64,000 nt of DNA from Spartobacteria bacterium (GCA_003167555.1 PMSN01000025.1:248001-312000); one strand, 5' to 3'; counted from the first letter of the stretch, positions 7,174 to 15,824 are shown. Numbers and translations: made by a program. The notes: generated by a model from the letters alone, not told the origin.

Positions 7174-9954
7174 ATGTCCAAATCGCTCATCATCGCCGAG
7201 AAGCCCAGCGTCGCCGCCGACCTCGCCCGCGCGCTCGGCAAGGTCCCGAAAAAAGGGGACCACTTCGAGAACGACCAATACGTCATCTCTTCCGCGGTCG
7301 GGCACGTCGTGGAACTGCTGATGCCGGAAGACATCGATAAGAAAAAGTACGGCTTCTGGCGGCTCGAGACGCTGCCGATCATTCCGGAGAAATTCGAGCT
7401 CAAGCCGAGCGAAAGTTCCAAAGGCAAATTCGCGCAGTTGAAAAAGCTGATCGCGCGCAAAGACATCACAGAAGTCGTGAACGCCTGCGACGCCGGCCGC
7501 GAAGGTGAACTGATTTTTACCTACCTCACGCAGCTCGCAAAAAACAAGCACCCGGTGAAACGCCTCTGGCTGCAATCGATGACGCCGCAAGCCATTCGCG
7601 ATGGTTTCAGTAGACTGCGCGACGGCGCGGAAATGCAGGGACTGGCCGACGCCGCCCGTTCGCGGAGCGAGAGCGACTGGCTCATCGGCATCAACGGCAC
7701 GCGCGCGATCACTAAACGCATGTTCGGTTCGCGCGCCGGCAACGTCGCCTCGGTCGGTCGCGTCCAGACGCCCACGCTGGCGATCGTTTACGCGCGCGAA
7801 CTGGAGATTCGGAATTTTAAACCGCGCGGTTACTGGCGGGTGACGGCGAAATTCGGTCTCGCGAAAGGCGAATACGAAGGCGTTTACCAGCGAGAGAATT
7901 TCAAGAAGAACGACGACGAGCACGATCGGATCGATCGCATGTGGGATCAGGTGGCGGCGGAAGCGGTCGTCGCGGCGTGCCAGGGGCATCCGCTCGCGAG
8001 CGTTTCCGAAGAGAGAAAAGCCAGCTCGCAAATCGCACCGCGCCTTTACGATCTGACCACGCTGCAACGCGAGGCCAATGGCCGCTACGGATTCTCAGCC
8101 AAGCGCACTCTGCAAATCGCGCAGGCCCTTTACGAGCGGCACAAAATGCTGACTTATCCGCGCACGGATTCGCGCGCCCTGCCGGAAGATTATCTCCCGG
8201 TCGTGAAACAAACGCTCGGCAACCTTTCCGGTTCGCTCCAAACGCACGCTGAGAAAGTGCTCGCGCAAAACTGGGTCCGGCCTAACAAGCGCATCTTCAA
8301 CAACGCGCAGATCAGCGATCACTTCGCCATCATCCCGACCGCGTCGGAAGCGAAGCACCTCGATGAGGCGGAAACGAAAATTTACGAAATGGTCGCGCGG
8401 CGTTTCGTCGCCGTGTTTTTTCCCGCGGCCGAATTCGATATCACCACGCGCCTCAGCCAGATCGGCGCGCACAAATTCAAAACCGAAGGCAAAGTGCTCA
8501 CCTCCGCCGGCTGGCTCGAAGTTTACGGCAAGAGCACGGTCGATGACGACTCGGGCAAAGCGTTGCCAGCTCTGAGCGCGGAAGACAAGAACCAGGCGAA
8601 GACACTCGAAGCCACGTTGCACGCGGAGACAACCAAACCGCCGCCGCGTTACACAGAAGCGACGCTGCTTTTCGCTATGGAAACGGCGGGCAAACTAGTC
8701 GAGGACGAAGACGCAGCGGAAGCGATGAAAGAGCGCGGCCTCGGCACGCCGGCGACCCGCGCCAATATCATCGATGAGTTGATCGAGAAGAAGTTCATGG
8801 ATCGTCAGCAACGCGAGTTGGTCCCGACCTCGAAGGCCGAGCAGCTGATCGAGTTTCTCAGTGCGGTAAAGGTCACCGATATCATGAGTCCTGCGATGAC
8901 CGGTGAATGGGAGCATCAGTTGCGCTTGATGGAGCACGGAAAATTTCCGCGGGCGAAATTCATGGCCGAGATCGTCGAGGAGACGAAAGGCATCGTGGAA
9001 CGCGTGAAAGGTTTCGAGGAAGACGATTCCATCGCGCGCGAAACCGACATCGTTTCTCCGACCGACGGCAAGCCGTTGCGCGAAACGTTGCGCGGCTACA
9101 AGTCGCAGGACGGCGAGTTCATGCTCTACAAGGTCATCGGCGGCCGGAAAATGGAGGAGAGCGAAATTCGCGAGCTGGTCGAGAAAGGCGTCGTCGGTCC
9201 GCTCGACGGTTTCATTTCGAACAAGACCAGGGCCAATTTCGCCGCCACGCTCAAACTCGTGAAGGACGAAAAGACCGGGAAATGGAAAGCCGAATACGAT
9301 TTCGGCGACAAAGTGGACATCGGCTCAGTCGAATCATTCTGGACCGATCCCGCGACCGGCGGGGAATTATGCGAAGTCGGCTCGAGCTACGTGTTGCGCG
9401 AACGCGAGAACGGCGAATGGAAGCAGACGCTTCGCCTGCCGCGTCTCATGTGCAAAAAAGAAGTCACACGCGAACAGGCGGTGCGGCTGGTCGAGCAAGG
9501 CAAGACCGACCTGATCAAGGGATTCATTTCCAAGAAAGGCCGTCCCTTCGATGCATTCCTCGTGCGGAACGAGGCGAAGATTCGCTGGGAATTTCCGCCG
9601 CGCGTCGCGAAAACCGGCAAGGACGGCAAACCGGTCGAGCGCAAAGCGCGCGTGAAAGCCGATCTCTCGAAAGCGAAAGTCATCGGCGAAAGCAAGACGC
9701 ATGGCGGCGAGCTGGTCGAGCTGGACGACGCCTACTACGTGCGCAAGCCCGATCAGGATAATCGGCAGGTCTTCAAGCTCTCGAAAAAACTATGCGAGCA
9801 CGAGATTACGCCCGAGGAAGTGAAAGAACTCCTGAGCGAAGGAAGATCGCCGCTCATCGAAGATTTCGTGTCAAAACGCGGCAACAAATTCGGCGCCCAT
9901 CTCGTGCTCTCGCAAAAGAAAGACAAAGCCGAGTTCGAGTTCCCCCCGCGTTGA
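7174..9954 (+). CDS. topB: Type IA DNA topoisomerase (topoisomerase III-like) with three C-terminal repeats
   Basis: Relaxes or decatenates DNA by single-strand passage. The Toprim domain holds LIIAEKPSVAADLARALG (acidic Glu9) and CDAGREGELIF near 105-115. The catalytic tyrosine is Tyr328 in MLTYPRTDSRALPEDY; RGLGTPATRANIIDELIEKK follows. SVGRVQTPTLAIVYARE and the YPRTDSR form match topoisomerase III better than TopA. After residue about 610 there are three tandem repeats of about 90 residues, each ending in a pattern like F-[VI]-S-[KN]-K/R-x-x-x-F-x-A-x-L; two end in EFPPR. No C-terminal Cys4 zinc fingers are visible. At 926 residues it is longer than E. coli TopB. The 3' end is repeated at 10920-10998. 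Confidence 0.9.
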   Translation: MSKSLIIAEKPSVAADLARALGKVPKKGDHFENDQYVISSAVGHVVELLMPEDIDKKKYGFWRLETLPIIPEKFELKPSESSKGKFAQLKKLIARKDITEVVNACDAGREGELIFTYLTQLAKNKHPVKRLWLQSMTPQAIRDGFSRLRDGAEMQGLADAARSRSESDWLIGINGTRAITKRMFGSRAGNVASVGRVQTPTLAIVYARELEIRNFKPRGYWRVTAKFGLAKGEYEGVYQRENFKKNDDEHDRIDRMWDQVAAEAVVAACQGHPLASVSEERKASSQIAPRLYDLTTLQREANGRYGFSAKRTLQIAQALYERHKMLTYPRTDSRALPEDYLPVVKQTLGNLSGSLQTHAEKVLAQNWVRPNKRIFNNAQISDHFAIIPTASEAKHLDEAETKIYEMVARRFVAVFFPAAEFDITTRLSQIGAHKFKTEGKVLTSAGWLEVYGKSTVDDDSGKALPALSAEDKNQAKTLEATLHAETTKPPPRYTEATLLFAMETAGKLVEDEDAAEAMKERGLGTPATRANIIDELIEKKFMDRQQRELVPTSKAEQLIEFLSAVKVTDIMSPAMTGEWEHQLRLMEHGKFPRAKFMAEIVEETKGIVERVKGFEEDDSIARETDIVSPTDGKPLRETLRGYKSQDGEFMLYKVIGGRKMEESEIRELVEKGVVGPLDGFISNKTRANFAATLKLVKDEKTGKWKAEYDFGDKVDIGSVESFWTDPATGGELCEVGSSYVLRERENGEWKQTLRLPRLMCKKEVTREQAVRLVEQGKTDLIKGFISKKGRPFDAFLVRNEAKIRWEFPPRVAKTGKDGKPVERKARVKADLSKAKVIGESKTHGGELVELDDAYYVRKPDQDNRQVFKLSKKLCEHEITPEEVKELLSEGRSPLIEDFVSKRGNKFGAHLVLSQKKDKAEFEFPPR

Positions 9955-10017
9955 GGGCTTCGGTTCAAATGCCGGAAGAGCACCGCCTGTTGCCGAAAGC
10001 CAGCAACGCCCGCTTCT

Positions 10018-10710
10018 TCACTGGATGCGAACCGTTATTTCGTAGTTTTTCCCTTTTGCGAGGCCGACGCCCTGAAGAAAACCGCTGCTCGCTTTTTCGC
10101 TGATCTTGACCTCCGCCGTCATCATCGCGGATGCCGTCTTGGTTAATTCATAGGAGGAACTGGTCGATTCTCCCACTTGCAGGGCAAACTTCGTCGCGGC
10201 GTCCGGCACATCCACACTTTGCGAGGCAGGATTCGTCACCGCATGGGACGACTGCAGCTTGTTGTCCGGGCCGTAGAAGGCAACGGTGTAGGGGGGATTC
10301 TTGGGATCGCCGGTGAAATTGAGCTTGCGGCCGGGAACCGAAGCCGAAGGGCTCGGCGGCGGCTGGGCGTAGGCGGAAGATACCAGCGAAAACGATAGCT
10401 CCGTCCCAGCCATCGGCGGCGCGCTGCTCGGTGGGAGCGGGCTCGACGCAGGCACCGATTGCAACGTCCCGACCTGGAACATTGCCGGCAAGCCAACGCC
10501 GATGAAGAGCGCGCGCTTCAAATTCTTTTCCTTAAATGCCCAGGCTACGAGAGCGCCCACAGCCGCGAAACCAACCATCGCCACGCAATAGAAAACTGGC
10601 TGGGTGGTGATGGGTTGCGGGTTAGGCGAACTGTAATTGACGAATACCCGGACGAGGTTCGGAGCCACTCCCCCGAACGCTCCAAAGAAGATTGCAGATT
10701 TATTGGTCAT
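10018..10710 (-). CDS. Hypothetical membrane-anchored protein
   Basis: The product is 230 residues from the ATG at 10710, which has a good AGGAG Shine-Dalgarno 7 bases upstream; an in-frame ATG at 10734 lacks one. Two hydrophobic segments lie in the first 90 residues (around FYCVAMVGFAAVGALVAWAF and RALFIGVGLPAMFQV). A Pro/Ser/Ala-rich linker with SSAYAQPPPSPSAS follows, then an extracytoplasmic-looking domain of about 100 residues with KLNFTGDPKNPPYTVAFYG. I do not recognise the family. The gene is convergent with topB and is bracketed by direct repeats of the topB 3' end, so it is probably acquired cargo. Confidence 0.65.
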   Translation of the reverse strand: MTNKSAIFFGAFGGVAPNLVRVFVNYSSPNPQPITTQPVFYCVAMVGFAAVGALVAWAFKEKNLKRALFIGVGLPAMFQVGTLQSVPASSPLPPSSAPPMAGTELSFSLVSSAYAQPPPSPSASVPGRKLNFTGDPKNPPYTVAFYGPDNKLQSSHAVTNPASQSVDVPDAATKFALQVGESTSSSYELTKTASAMMTAEVKISEKASSGFLQGVGLAKGKNYEITVRIQ

Positions 10711-10919
10711 ATTAGTTACTCCTGTCTGCGGCATGATAGCCGCCTTCTGAAATTGGCTTTGCTGGCGAGGGGTTCGTGGCCACGGTTGCCTGCCGCTGGG
10801 CTGATGCGGCTGTGGGGGCGCGCTGGTTGGCGTGAATTCATGAGGGAATTTCCTGGGTGGTCGGTTGACTCAGTTAAGTCAGGAATTCAGGAATTTGGCG
10901 AGAAGAATTCTGTGTTTCG

Positions 10920-11000
10920 AAACGCGGCAACAAATTCGGCGCCCATCTCGTCCTCTCGCAAAAGAAAGACAAAGCCGGGTTCGAGTTCCCCCCGCGTTAA
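10920..11000 (+). pseudogene. Second, near-identical copy of the topB 3' end
   Basis: Bases 10920-10998 match 9874-9952 at all but two positions (offset 1046). They encode SKRGNKFGAHLVLSQKKDKA, then GFEFPPR and a TAA stop, against KAEFEFPPR and TGA in topB. A few codons further upstream are still recognisable (EEFCVSKR against EDFVSKR) before similarity is lost. No start codon is present. The flanks match the topB terminus only, so this is a 3'-end duplication. Confidence 0.9.
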
Positions 11001-11197
11001 CGGGCCGTTCTCTGCTTCGGTAGGGCGAGACTCTGTCGAGCCGAATGCAGCTCCTTGGGGCATGGGGTTCGGGTTTTTCACCACCGGAAGAGCGGGGGAT
11101 TCCAAGGGAAACCTCCGTTCCGTTCGGGGCGAATTTATTTAACAGCGCGAGAGTAGCGGGAAATTTCGTGGCGTGTCACGAAAAAAGTGAAGCCGAT

Positions 11198-11299
11198 AAA
11201 GCCAAACTTGGAGCAGACCAAGACCTGTTTTCGAACCGGCTCCAAGGCCTCGCCGACCTGCTCTTCCTTGGTAAACGGTCCATATCCCTCCTTGGCGTC
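11198..11299 (-). pseudogene. Aldo/keto reductase gene fragment
   Basis: Read on the minus strand, this stretch encodes IDAKEGYGPFTKEEQVGEAL followed by EPVRKQVLVCSKFGF. That is the family pattern of aldo/keto reductases around the active-site Tyr (D-x-A-x-x-Y-G-x-x-x-x-E-x-x-V-G-x-A-L, then V-x-x-x-[ST]-K-F-G-F). The first Asp-Ala codons start one base after the restriction gene's stop. No N- or C-terminal part of the enzyme is found nearby. It is therefore a remnant truncated on both sides. Confidence 0.7.
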
Positions 11300-12023
11300 A
11301 ATTCATGCGTAGCCAAATGTGTTCGATTTCGACCGGAGACGAACAACATGGTGGGACCAACCGACCGTGAGTTGAAATCAACTTATCAACGTTCGTGTCC
11401 GGTGAACCCGTGGCTCTCGAAAGGAGCTCGGCGGGATTCCAATGCCCCCCATCGGTACCATTCTTTGCGAGTAGGGCAAGGCGCGCATTGATAACTGAAA
11501 GCCAATATTGGAAAGACTCTGTCTGGACATACCCGATGATGAGCGCTCGCCGATTGCTCCGACCGTGTAGCCCATGCTTGAATCTCTCAATCGCGCCAGT
11601 TCGATGTCCTGGCAAACCGTGAACATATTCTAGGTCACTGCGGCGATTGTCCGGCGGAGTCGGGAGCCGTTTGCACTCAATGGGGAGTAATTGCTCGAAG
11701 TCATCATAGGTCCTTCCCTCGACGACAATGAGTCCAAGCGGCATGACGCCAATGTCTCCACGGCGGGCCGAACTCTGAAGAGGCTCTTGTAGGAACTGAA
11801 CGGCATCGAAGCACTGTCGGCGTGACGCGCTGTTGAGGTGGACGCACAGCGTTTGATTTAGATTTGGCTCGTCGGTCAGAGGCGGACGTGTCGGACGGTC
11901 CCGCCACACCGGAAGCTCACGCCCGATAAACGCGACGATCTCTCGGTGGAAGGCATCGGCATTTAATACTGTCGCATCCGGGGTGCCGACGGCGGGAGTC
12001 GGGCGTGGTTCGTCGGCGATCAT
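11298..12023 (-). CDS. Putative restriction endonuclease subunit, PD-(D/E)XK type
   Basis: A 241-residue protein encoded 8 bases downstream of an N6-adenine methyltransferase stop, so surely co-transcribed. The middle contains RRGDIGVMPLGLIVVEGRTY, DDFEQLL and PIECKRLPT: an Asp, then about 25 residues later E-x-K in a hydrophobic strand, the arrangement of PD-(D/E)XK nucleases. An upstream helix contains DEPNLNQTLC, which could supply the first acidic residue. No close family is recognised. Reading it as the restriction partner of the methyltransferase rests on position and this motif. The stop codon abuts the aldo/keto reductase fragment. Confidence 0.6.
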   Translation of the reverse strand: MIADEPRPTPAVGTPDATVLNADAFHREIVAFIGRELPVWRDRPTRPPLTDEPNLNQTLCVHLNSASRRQCFDAVQFLQEPLQSSARRGDIGVMPLGLIVVEGRTYDDFEQLLPIECKRLPTPPDNRRSDLEYVHGLPGHRTGAIERFKHGLHGRSNRRALIIGYVQTESFQYWLSVINARLALLAKNGTDGGHWNPAELLSRATGSPDTNVDKLISTHGRLVPPCCSSPVEIEHIWLRMN

Positions 12024-12031
12024 CCCAGGGT

Positions 12032-14911
12032 TCAGAAACCCAACGCCCGGAGGTCCGCCAGCGCCTCATCTGCATCGCGAAGCGCGATGGAACGCAGCCA
12101 GTAGCGCAGGCGATTTGGCTTGATGAGGAACAAGAACGGCCCATCGAAAAGGCGCAAGATGCGCACAGTGATGAGGGACGCGCTCTTTTTGGAACGCAGA
12201 AGCTTGGTTAGTTTTTCGCTAAGACTCTCTGCGTCTTTCCAATCAGGTTCCGCCTTACCGAAGACAAACGGCTGACAGCAGACCCCCGCCCAAGCTCTAG
12301 CTGGCAGCGGTCGCATCTTCTTATGCACAGCATTAATCTGCCGCGTGAAGATGCGCGCAAACTCGCGATGATCATCGAAATCCGTAGCTCGCATTATCTC
12401 AGCGTCATCTCCTATCCGCTGGTAGTCGCGGTAGTACTCGAAGACGTCGCTGATGATTATCTGATCGTTCTCAGTGAGGTCGAGGTCGGCTTCATCCGCA
12501 GGAAAAGGTAGTTCGTCGAACGCCTCCTTTTCGACTGAAGTGGCTTGTTTAATTCCCGCGTCAGAACTGGTAAGGCAGAGCCAACTTCTGTATAGCTCAT
12601 GGTGGTGTCGAAGCCGATTGGCGAGCTTCTCATGCGCTTCCAGCGGACCATTTGAACCACTTATGCCTAGGATCCTCTTTCCAAAAGTGATCTCGCCCCT
12701 CCGCTTGCTCCAATAGCCAAAGCGAAATTCGTCGGTGCGGGCGATTAGGATCAAGGGCGATTGGTAAATCAATTCTGACCCAGGGTCGACAAATCGCTTC
12801 TTGTCCTGAACGGTGATTAGCTGTGTGTCTATTTCGCCATCTGTCCCAATGGCTTTTGCTGGCAACACGCTTTTTCGCCATAAATAGTTCACAGTTTTGT
12901 CATTCTTTGGCGTCCCGACTTGGAAGCCAATACCGTGCTGCCACCCCATTTCCTTAAGATAGTCCTGTAAGTCACGGAGCTTCTTCAACCGCTCCACCAA
13001 ACTCACTGCCCGACAACCCCCAAAAAGATTGCAGCGCCATACAAAGTCCTTGGTCACAGCAATGTGCCGTGGCACCCACTGCATCTCATAGTAATCCAGT
13101 TCAAAACTCGATTCTGCCTTGGTGTGAACTGTCCGCCGAAAGATTGCATGGAGGATTGAACGCTCGGGGTTTGGAGTTTCCGCCTCGGCGAGGACTACGA
13201 CGACTTTCGGATCTTTGTTGAAAAGCCCACGAATAGGTGTGAAATCCAAGATCTCGCGAACATCCCAATGTTCAAAGACAGCGCGGCGAAAGGCAACGCT
13301 GCGGCGGTTGTAGAGAAAGTTGTCCTTTTGCAACAGGCAGAGCAGGCCGCCTTTTACGAGAGCCATCATGCTATGATGCAGGAACAGATAGGCCGATTGT
13401 TTATCGGGGAGACTGTGCTCGCCATGTTGAGCGAGGTATTCGTCGTAGGCTTGAGCCGTCGTTCCTTTGTCCGAAGCCGAACCAAACGGCGGATTGCCCA
13501 CCACGACGCCGATATTGCGGGGCAGTTTCCCCTCGCGTGCTTGTTGGAAGAAGCAAGCCTCCATCAGTGTCTTATTTTTCAAAGATGGAAAGAGCTTCCG
13601 CGTCTTGAGTATCGTTTGAGGAGTCAGCTCTTCGCACATAGCCAAACAAAGACTGAAGGCAGCAAGTTCAACGGCGGAGCCATCAACGTCTGTCCCGCGG
13701 ACGCGCTGCATGAGTGTGCGGAGCACGTCTACAGGTGGATGTTGCCAGTCATGTATCTTTCGCCAATGAAGGACCAGCCGCTTGAAGGATTCGACGAGAA
13801 AAACGCCTGATCCACAGGCCGGGTCAAAAACCACTTCCTTTTGCTTCTCAAGGCGATCCATCCGGTCAAGCGTGAGCGCTTCTTCTAACATCAGTCGCGC
13901 GAGGAAGGGCGGAGTGTAAACGCACGTGGTCTGGTCCTCTACGAAGAGCTGGTAGATGTGGCTGATCAGTTCGACCGGTAAGTCATGGAAGGAATAAAGC
14001 CGCCAGAGCGTCTGTTGTCCGCCGGCTTCGGTATTGCCCTCAATCAGTTCTGCAAACTTTTTTAGGTGTGTGGTCTGCAGCAGTTGCTGTTTCTCATCCT
14101 CCTCAATGGTGAAGACGTTGCCGTTGAATCGCTCAGTTTCGAGATACTTGAGAAGTTCAATGAGCGCGCCAGCATCGGCCAAAACATGAAAAAACTTCGA
14201 CGCGTCGGGTTTGAAGCGGGAAAAGAAATCAGGTTCGAGCCTGAAGACGTTTCGGTCCTCAAGGTACGCGACAAGAAGTGAAATGACCAGAAGACGGCGA
14301 CGCAGATTCCTCGCTAGCCGGCTTTCACTGGCTAAGCGCGTATCAAGAGCTTCAACGTTTCGGAGTAGCGTTTTGTGGGCGGCGTCTTCGGAAAGGAATC
14401 GTCCGGCGACGTTCCTATCATCCCAAAGCGTGCCGTTTGCCAGGCGCCGCATATCCCACCAAGGCTTGTCTTCGAGAAGGTCAGTAATCTCGCCGGCGGT
14501 ATTGATTCGATCGTAGAACGAATATTTCGGCTGAGCCTTCCCGGTATCAAAATCCGGCTTATGCCCACATCGAAAGATGTCCACGCGGCCAGACAAGCGG
14601 CGATAGACTAACGGAACCACCCCCCAGCTCCAGAGACGACGGTGCAGGTGGGCGAAGTCCTGATCGGTTCTGACCCCGTTACCGGAAGAATCGTCGAATA
14701 CCAGCGCTTCGGCGACTTTAGGCCGCCCGTCGCGGGCGCGGAAAAATACGTGGGAGGCGCCGAAAGACTTCGCTTTTTCCAAATGCACTCGCTCGTCGGC
14801 ACCGAGTGGGGACGCGTCTTCTAGATCGCTTACCGGACGCAGTCCCGACTCCAATAGACGGCGTGTCGCGCGTCCGGTCCGCCAAAATGTGATGCTTTCA
14901 GCTAGCTGCAC
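12032..14911 (-). CDS. N6-adenine DNA methyltransferase (Eco57I/type IIG-like)
   Basis: A 959-residue protein. An N-terminal region (about 1-330) contains DGRPKVAEALVF and LWSWGVVPLVYRRLSGRVD. The catalytic domain holds VYTPPFLARLMLEEAL, SAM-binding motif I FDPACGSGVFLVESF (about 370) and motif IV VVVGNPPFG (about 480), giving an N6-adenine specificity. About 400 further residues probably hold the target-recognition domain. The GTG start at 14911 is the first start codon after an in-frame stop two codons upstream. No nuclease motif is evident within it, and the partner downstream supplies a PD-(D/E)XK pattern. Together they form a two-gene restriction-modification cassette with lower GC than the flanking core genes. 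Confidence 0.85.
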   Translation of the reverse strand: MQLAESITFWRTGRATRRLLESGLRPVSDLEDASPLGADERVHLEKAKSFGASHVFFRARDGRPKVAEALVFDDSSGNGVRTDQDFAHLHRRLWSWGVVPLVYRRLSGRVDIFRCGHKPDFDTGKAQPKYSFYDRINTAGEITDLLEDKPWWDMRRLANGTLWDDRNVAGRFLSEDAAHKTLLRNVEALDTRLASESRLARNLRRRLLVISLLVAYLEDRNVFRLEPDFFSRFKPDASKFFHVLADAGALIELLKYLETERFNGNVFTIEEDEKQQLLQTTHLKKFAELIEGNTEAGGQQTLWRLYSFHDLPVELISHIYQLFVEDQTTCVYTPPFLARLMLEEALTLDRMDRLEKQKEVVFDPACGSGVFLVESFKRLVLHWRKIHDWQHPPVDVLRTLMQRVRGTDVDGSAVELAAFSLCLAMCEELTPQTILKTRKLFPSLKNKTLMEACFFQQAREGKLPRNIGVVVGNPPFGSASDKGTTAQAYDEYLAQHGEHSLPDKQSAYLFLHHSMMALVKGGLLCLLQKDNFLYNRRSVAFRRAVFEHWDVREILDFTPIRGLFNKDPKVVVVLAEAETPNPERSILHAIFRRTVHTKAESSFELDYYEMQWVPRHIAVTKDFVWRCNLFGGCRAVSLVERLKKLRDLQDYLKEMGWQHGIGFQVGTPKNDKTVNYLWRKSVLPAKAIGTDGEIDTQLITVQDKKRFVDPGSELIYQSPLILIARTDEFRFGYWSKRRGEITFGKRILGISGSNGPLEAHEKLANRLRHHHELYRSWLCLTSSDAGIKQATSVEKEAFDELPFPADEADLDLTENDQIIISDVFEYYRDYQRIGDDAEIMRATDFDDHREFARIFTRQINAVHKKMRPLPARAWAGVCCQPFVFGKAEPDWKDAESLSEKLTKLLRSKKSASLITVRILRLFDGPFLFLIKPNRLRYWLRSIALRDADEALADLRALGF

Positions 14912-15029
14912 GCTCGATCATAGTAAGGGGTTCATCGTTCTCAAGCTGCTTCGCCTGCGGTAGGCTGCAATTTTTCTGGCGAATCGATTGGCGTTCATCG
15001 GTAGCCACGCTGACGTTAAATTCCTTCAT
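14898..15029 (-). CDS. Possible small ORF upstream of the methyltransferase
   Basis: A 43-codon frame starting MKEFNVSVATDERQSIRQKN ends in TGA 14 bases inside the methyltransferase gene, in another frame. The overlap resembles translational coupling, and a short leader protein or C-protein-like controller would fit here. It has no helix-turn-helix that I can see and only a poorly spaced purine run before the ATG. It may be chance. Confidence 0.25.
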   Translation of the reverse strand: MKEFNVSVATDERQSIRQKNCSLPQAKQLENDEPLTMIERAAS

Positions 15030-15214
15030 CTCTCAAAATCTGCCAGTGGCGGTAGGACATCCGCTGTCCTATCCTGGAAATTCTTCAACAAGAAATGGAA
15101 GTTTGCGCGCATTACGCGATTCCAACGCCACAACAGTTTTTGTGTTTGCGCTGGCTGCCGCAGGGGGGAAAGCGAGGATGGAGGATCGAGGATTGAGGAT
15201 GGAGGCGGTTCCAT

Positions 15215-15640
15215 TCATTTCTCGTCGCGCTCGAGTCCGGTGAACGTACGAAGAAACTTTTCGAACTGCGGCACGTAGCGGGAAAGAATCGCTTTGGCAA
15301 TTTCGGTCGCGGTTTCCTCCTTGTAGGCATGGGTGGTCCGGTTGCGACTCTGGATCATCGCCATCCATTCCTCGTCTTCTTCGATCAAGCCTTTGGCAAA
15401 GGCTTCGCGCGTCGCATGCTTGGAGCCGTAAAGATTGCTGGCGCCGTGGGATTCCAAAAAATCCTTGAACGTGATCCAGCCCAGTTCGTGCGTGAACTCA
15501 AAAGTGTGGATGAGACCTAGCCGTTCCAAGTCCGACAACTTTCGGTCTGTCGCGATGGTCGCGGCCCTAGACAGCTGCCAGAACGCCTTGCGAAAGCTGT
15601 GCAGGCGTTGCCGCCATCGCACATCAGGGTTCTGCGCCAT
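15215..15640 (-). CDS. HEPN-domain protein, HI0074-type nucleotidyltransferase substrate-binding family
   Basis: A 141-residue all-helical protein with FRKAFWQLSRAATIATDRKL, IHTFEFTHELGWITFKDFLE and, near residue 100, QSRNRTTHAYKE. The last segment contains the R-x4-H signature (RNRTTH) of HEPN proteins. The family is normally encoded next to a small MNT-fold nucleotidyltransferase, with which it forms a type VII toxin-antitoxin or AMPylation pair. No such partner (GSxxxG..D.D motif) is found on either side here, so it is an orphan. It lies beside the restriction-modification genes in what looks like a small defence cluster. Confidence 0.75.
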   Translation of the reverse strand: MAQNPDVRWRQRLHSFRKAFWQLSRAATIATDRKLSDLERLGLIHTFEFTHELGWITFKDFLESHGASNLYGSKHATREAFAKGLIEEDEEWMAMIQSRNRTTHAYKEETATEIAKAILSRYVPQFEKFLRTFTGLERDEK

Positions 15641-15788
15641 GGATCAGAGATTACCCGGAAACGGTTCGGATCGCAGCGAATTTTTCAAGCACAGAGGGCT
15701 CTGGCCAGATTGCTCTGCGCGAGCCCGCCCGGACAAGACGCGCCGACGGAGCGGCGCGGCTACAGAGCGAGAGGCCGCGGCCAATTCC

Positions 15789-15818
15789 GCTCTTAATGAT
15801 TGGCGATGCCGGGAAGCA
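15789..15818 (-). repeat. Second copy of the 3' end of the 15924-16391 membrane-protein gene
   Basis: Bases 15789-15818 repeat 15921-15949 with a few differences and one extra T. On the minus strand both copies encode LLPGIANH followed by a stop. The copies are about 130 bases apart and enclose an AAAGTAGAAA-type repeat. Confidence 0.6.
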
Positions 15819-15824
15819 GGCACT

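Noticed and set aside
5977-11000. Integrative mobile element with its own integrase
   Set aside because: I looked for tyrosine or serine recombinase motifs in and around the repeated-end segments and saw none; only the duplicated ends support integration.
15179-15215. Short direct repeats GAGGATGGAGG as a possible regulatory array
   Set aside because: Simple GA-rich filler of the kind found in several gaps; no dyad or spacing consistent with a binding site.
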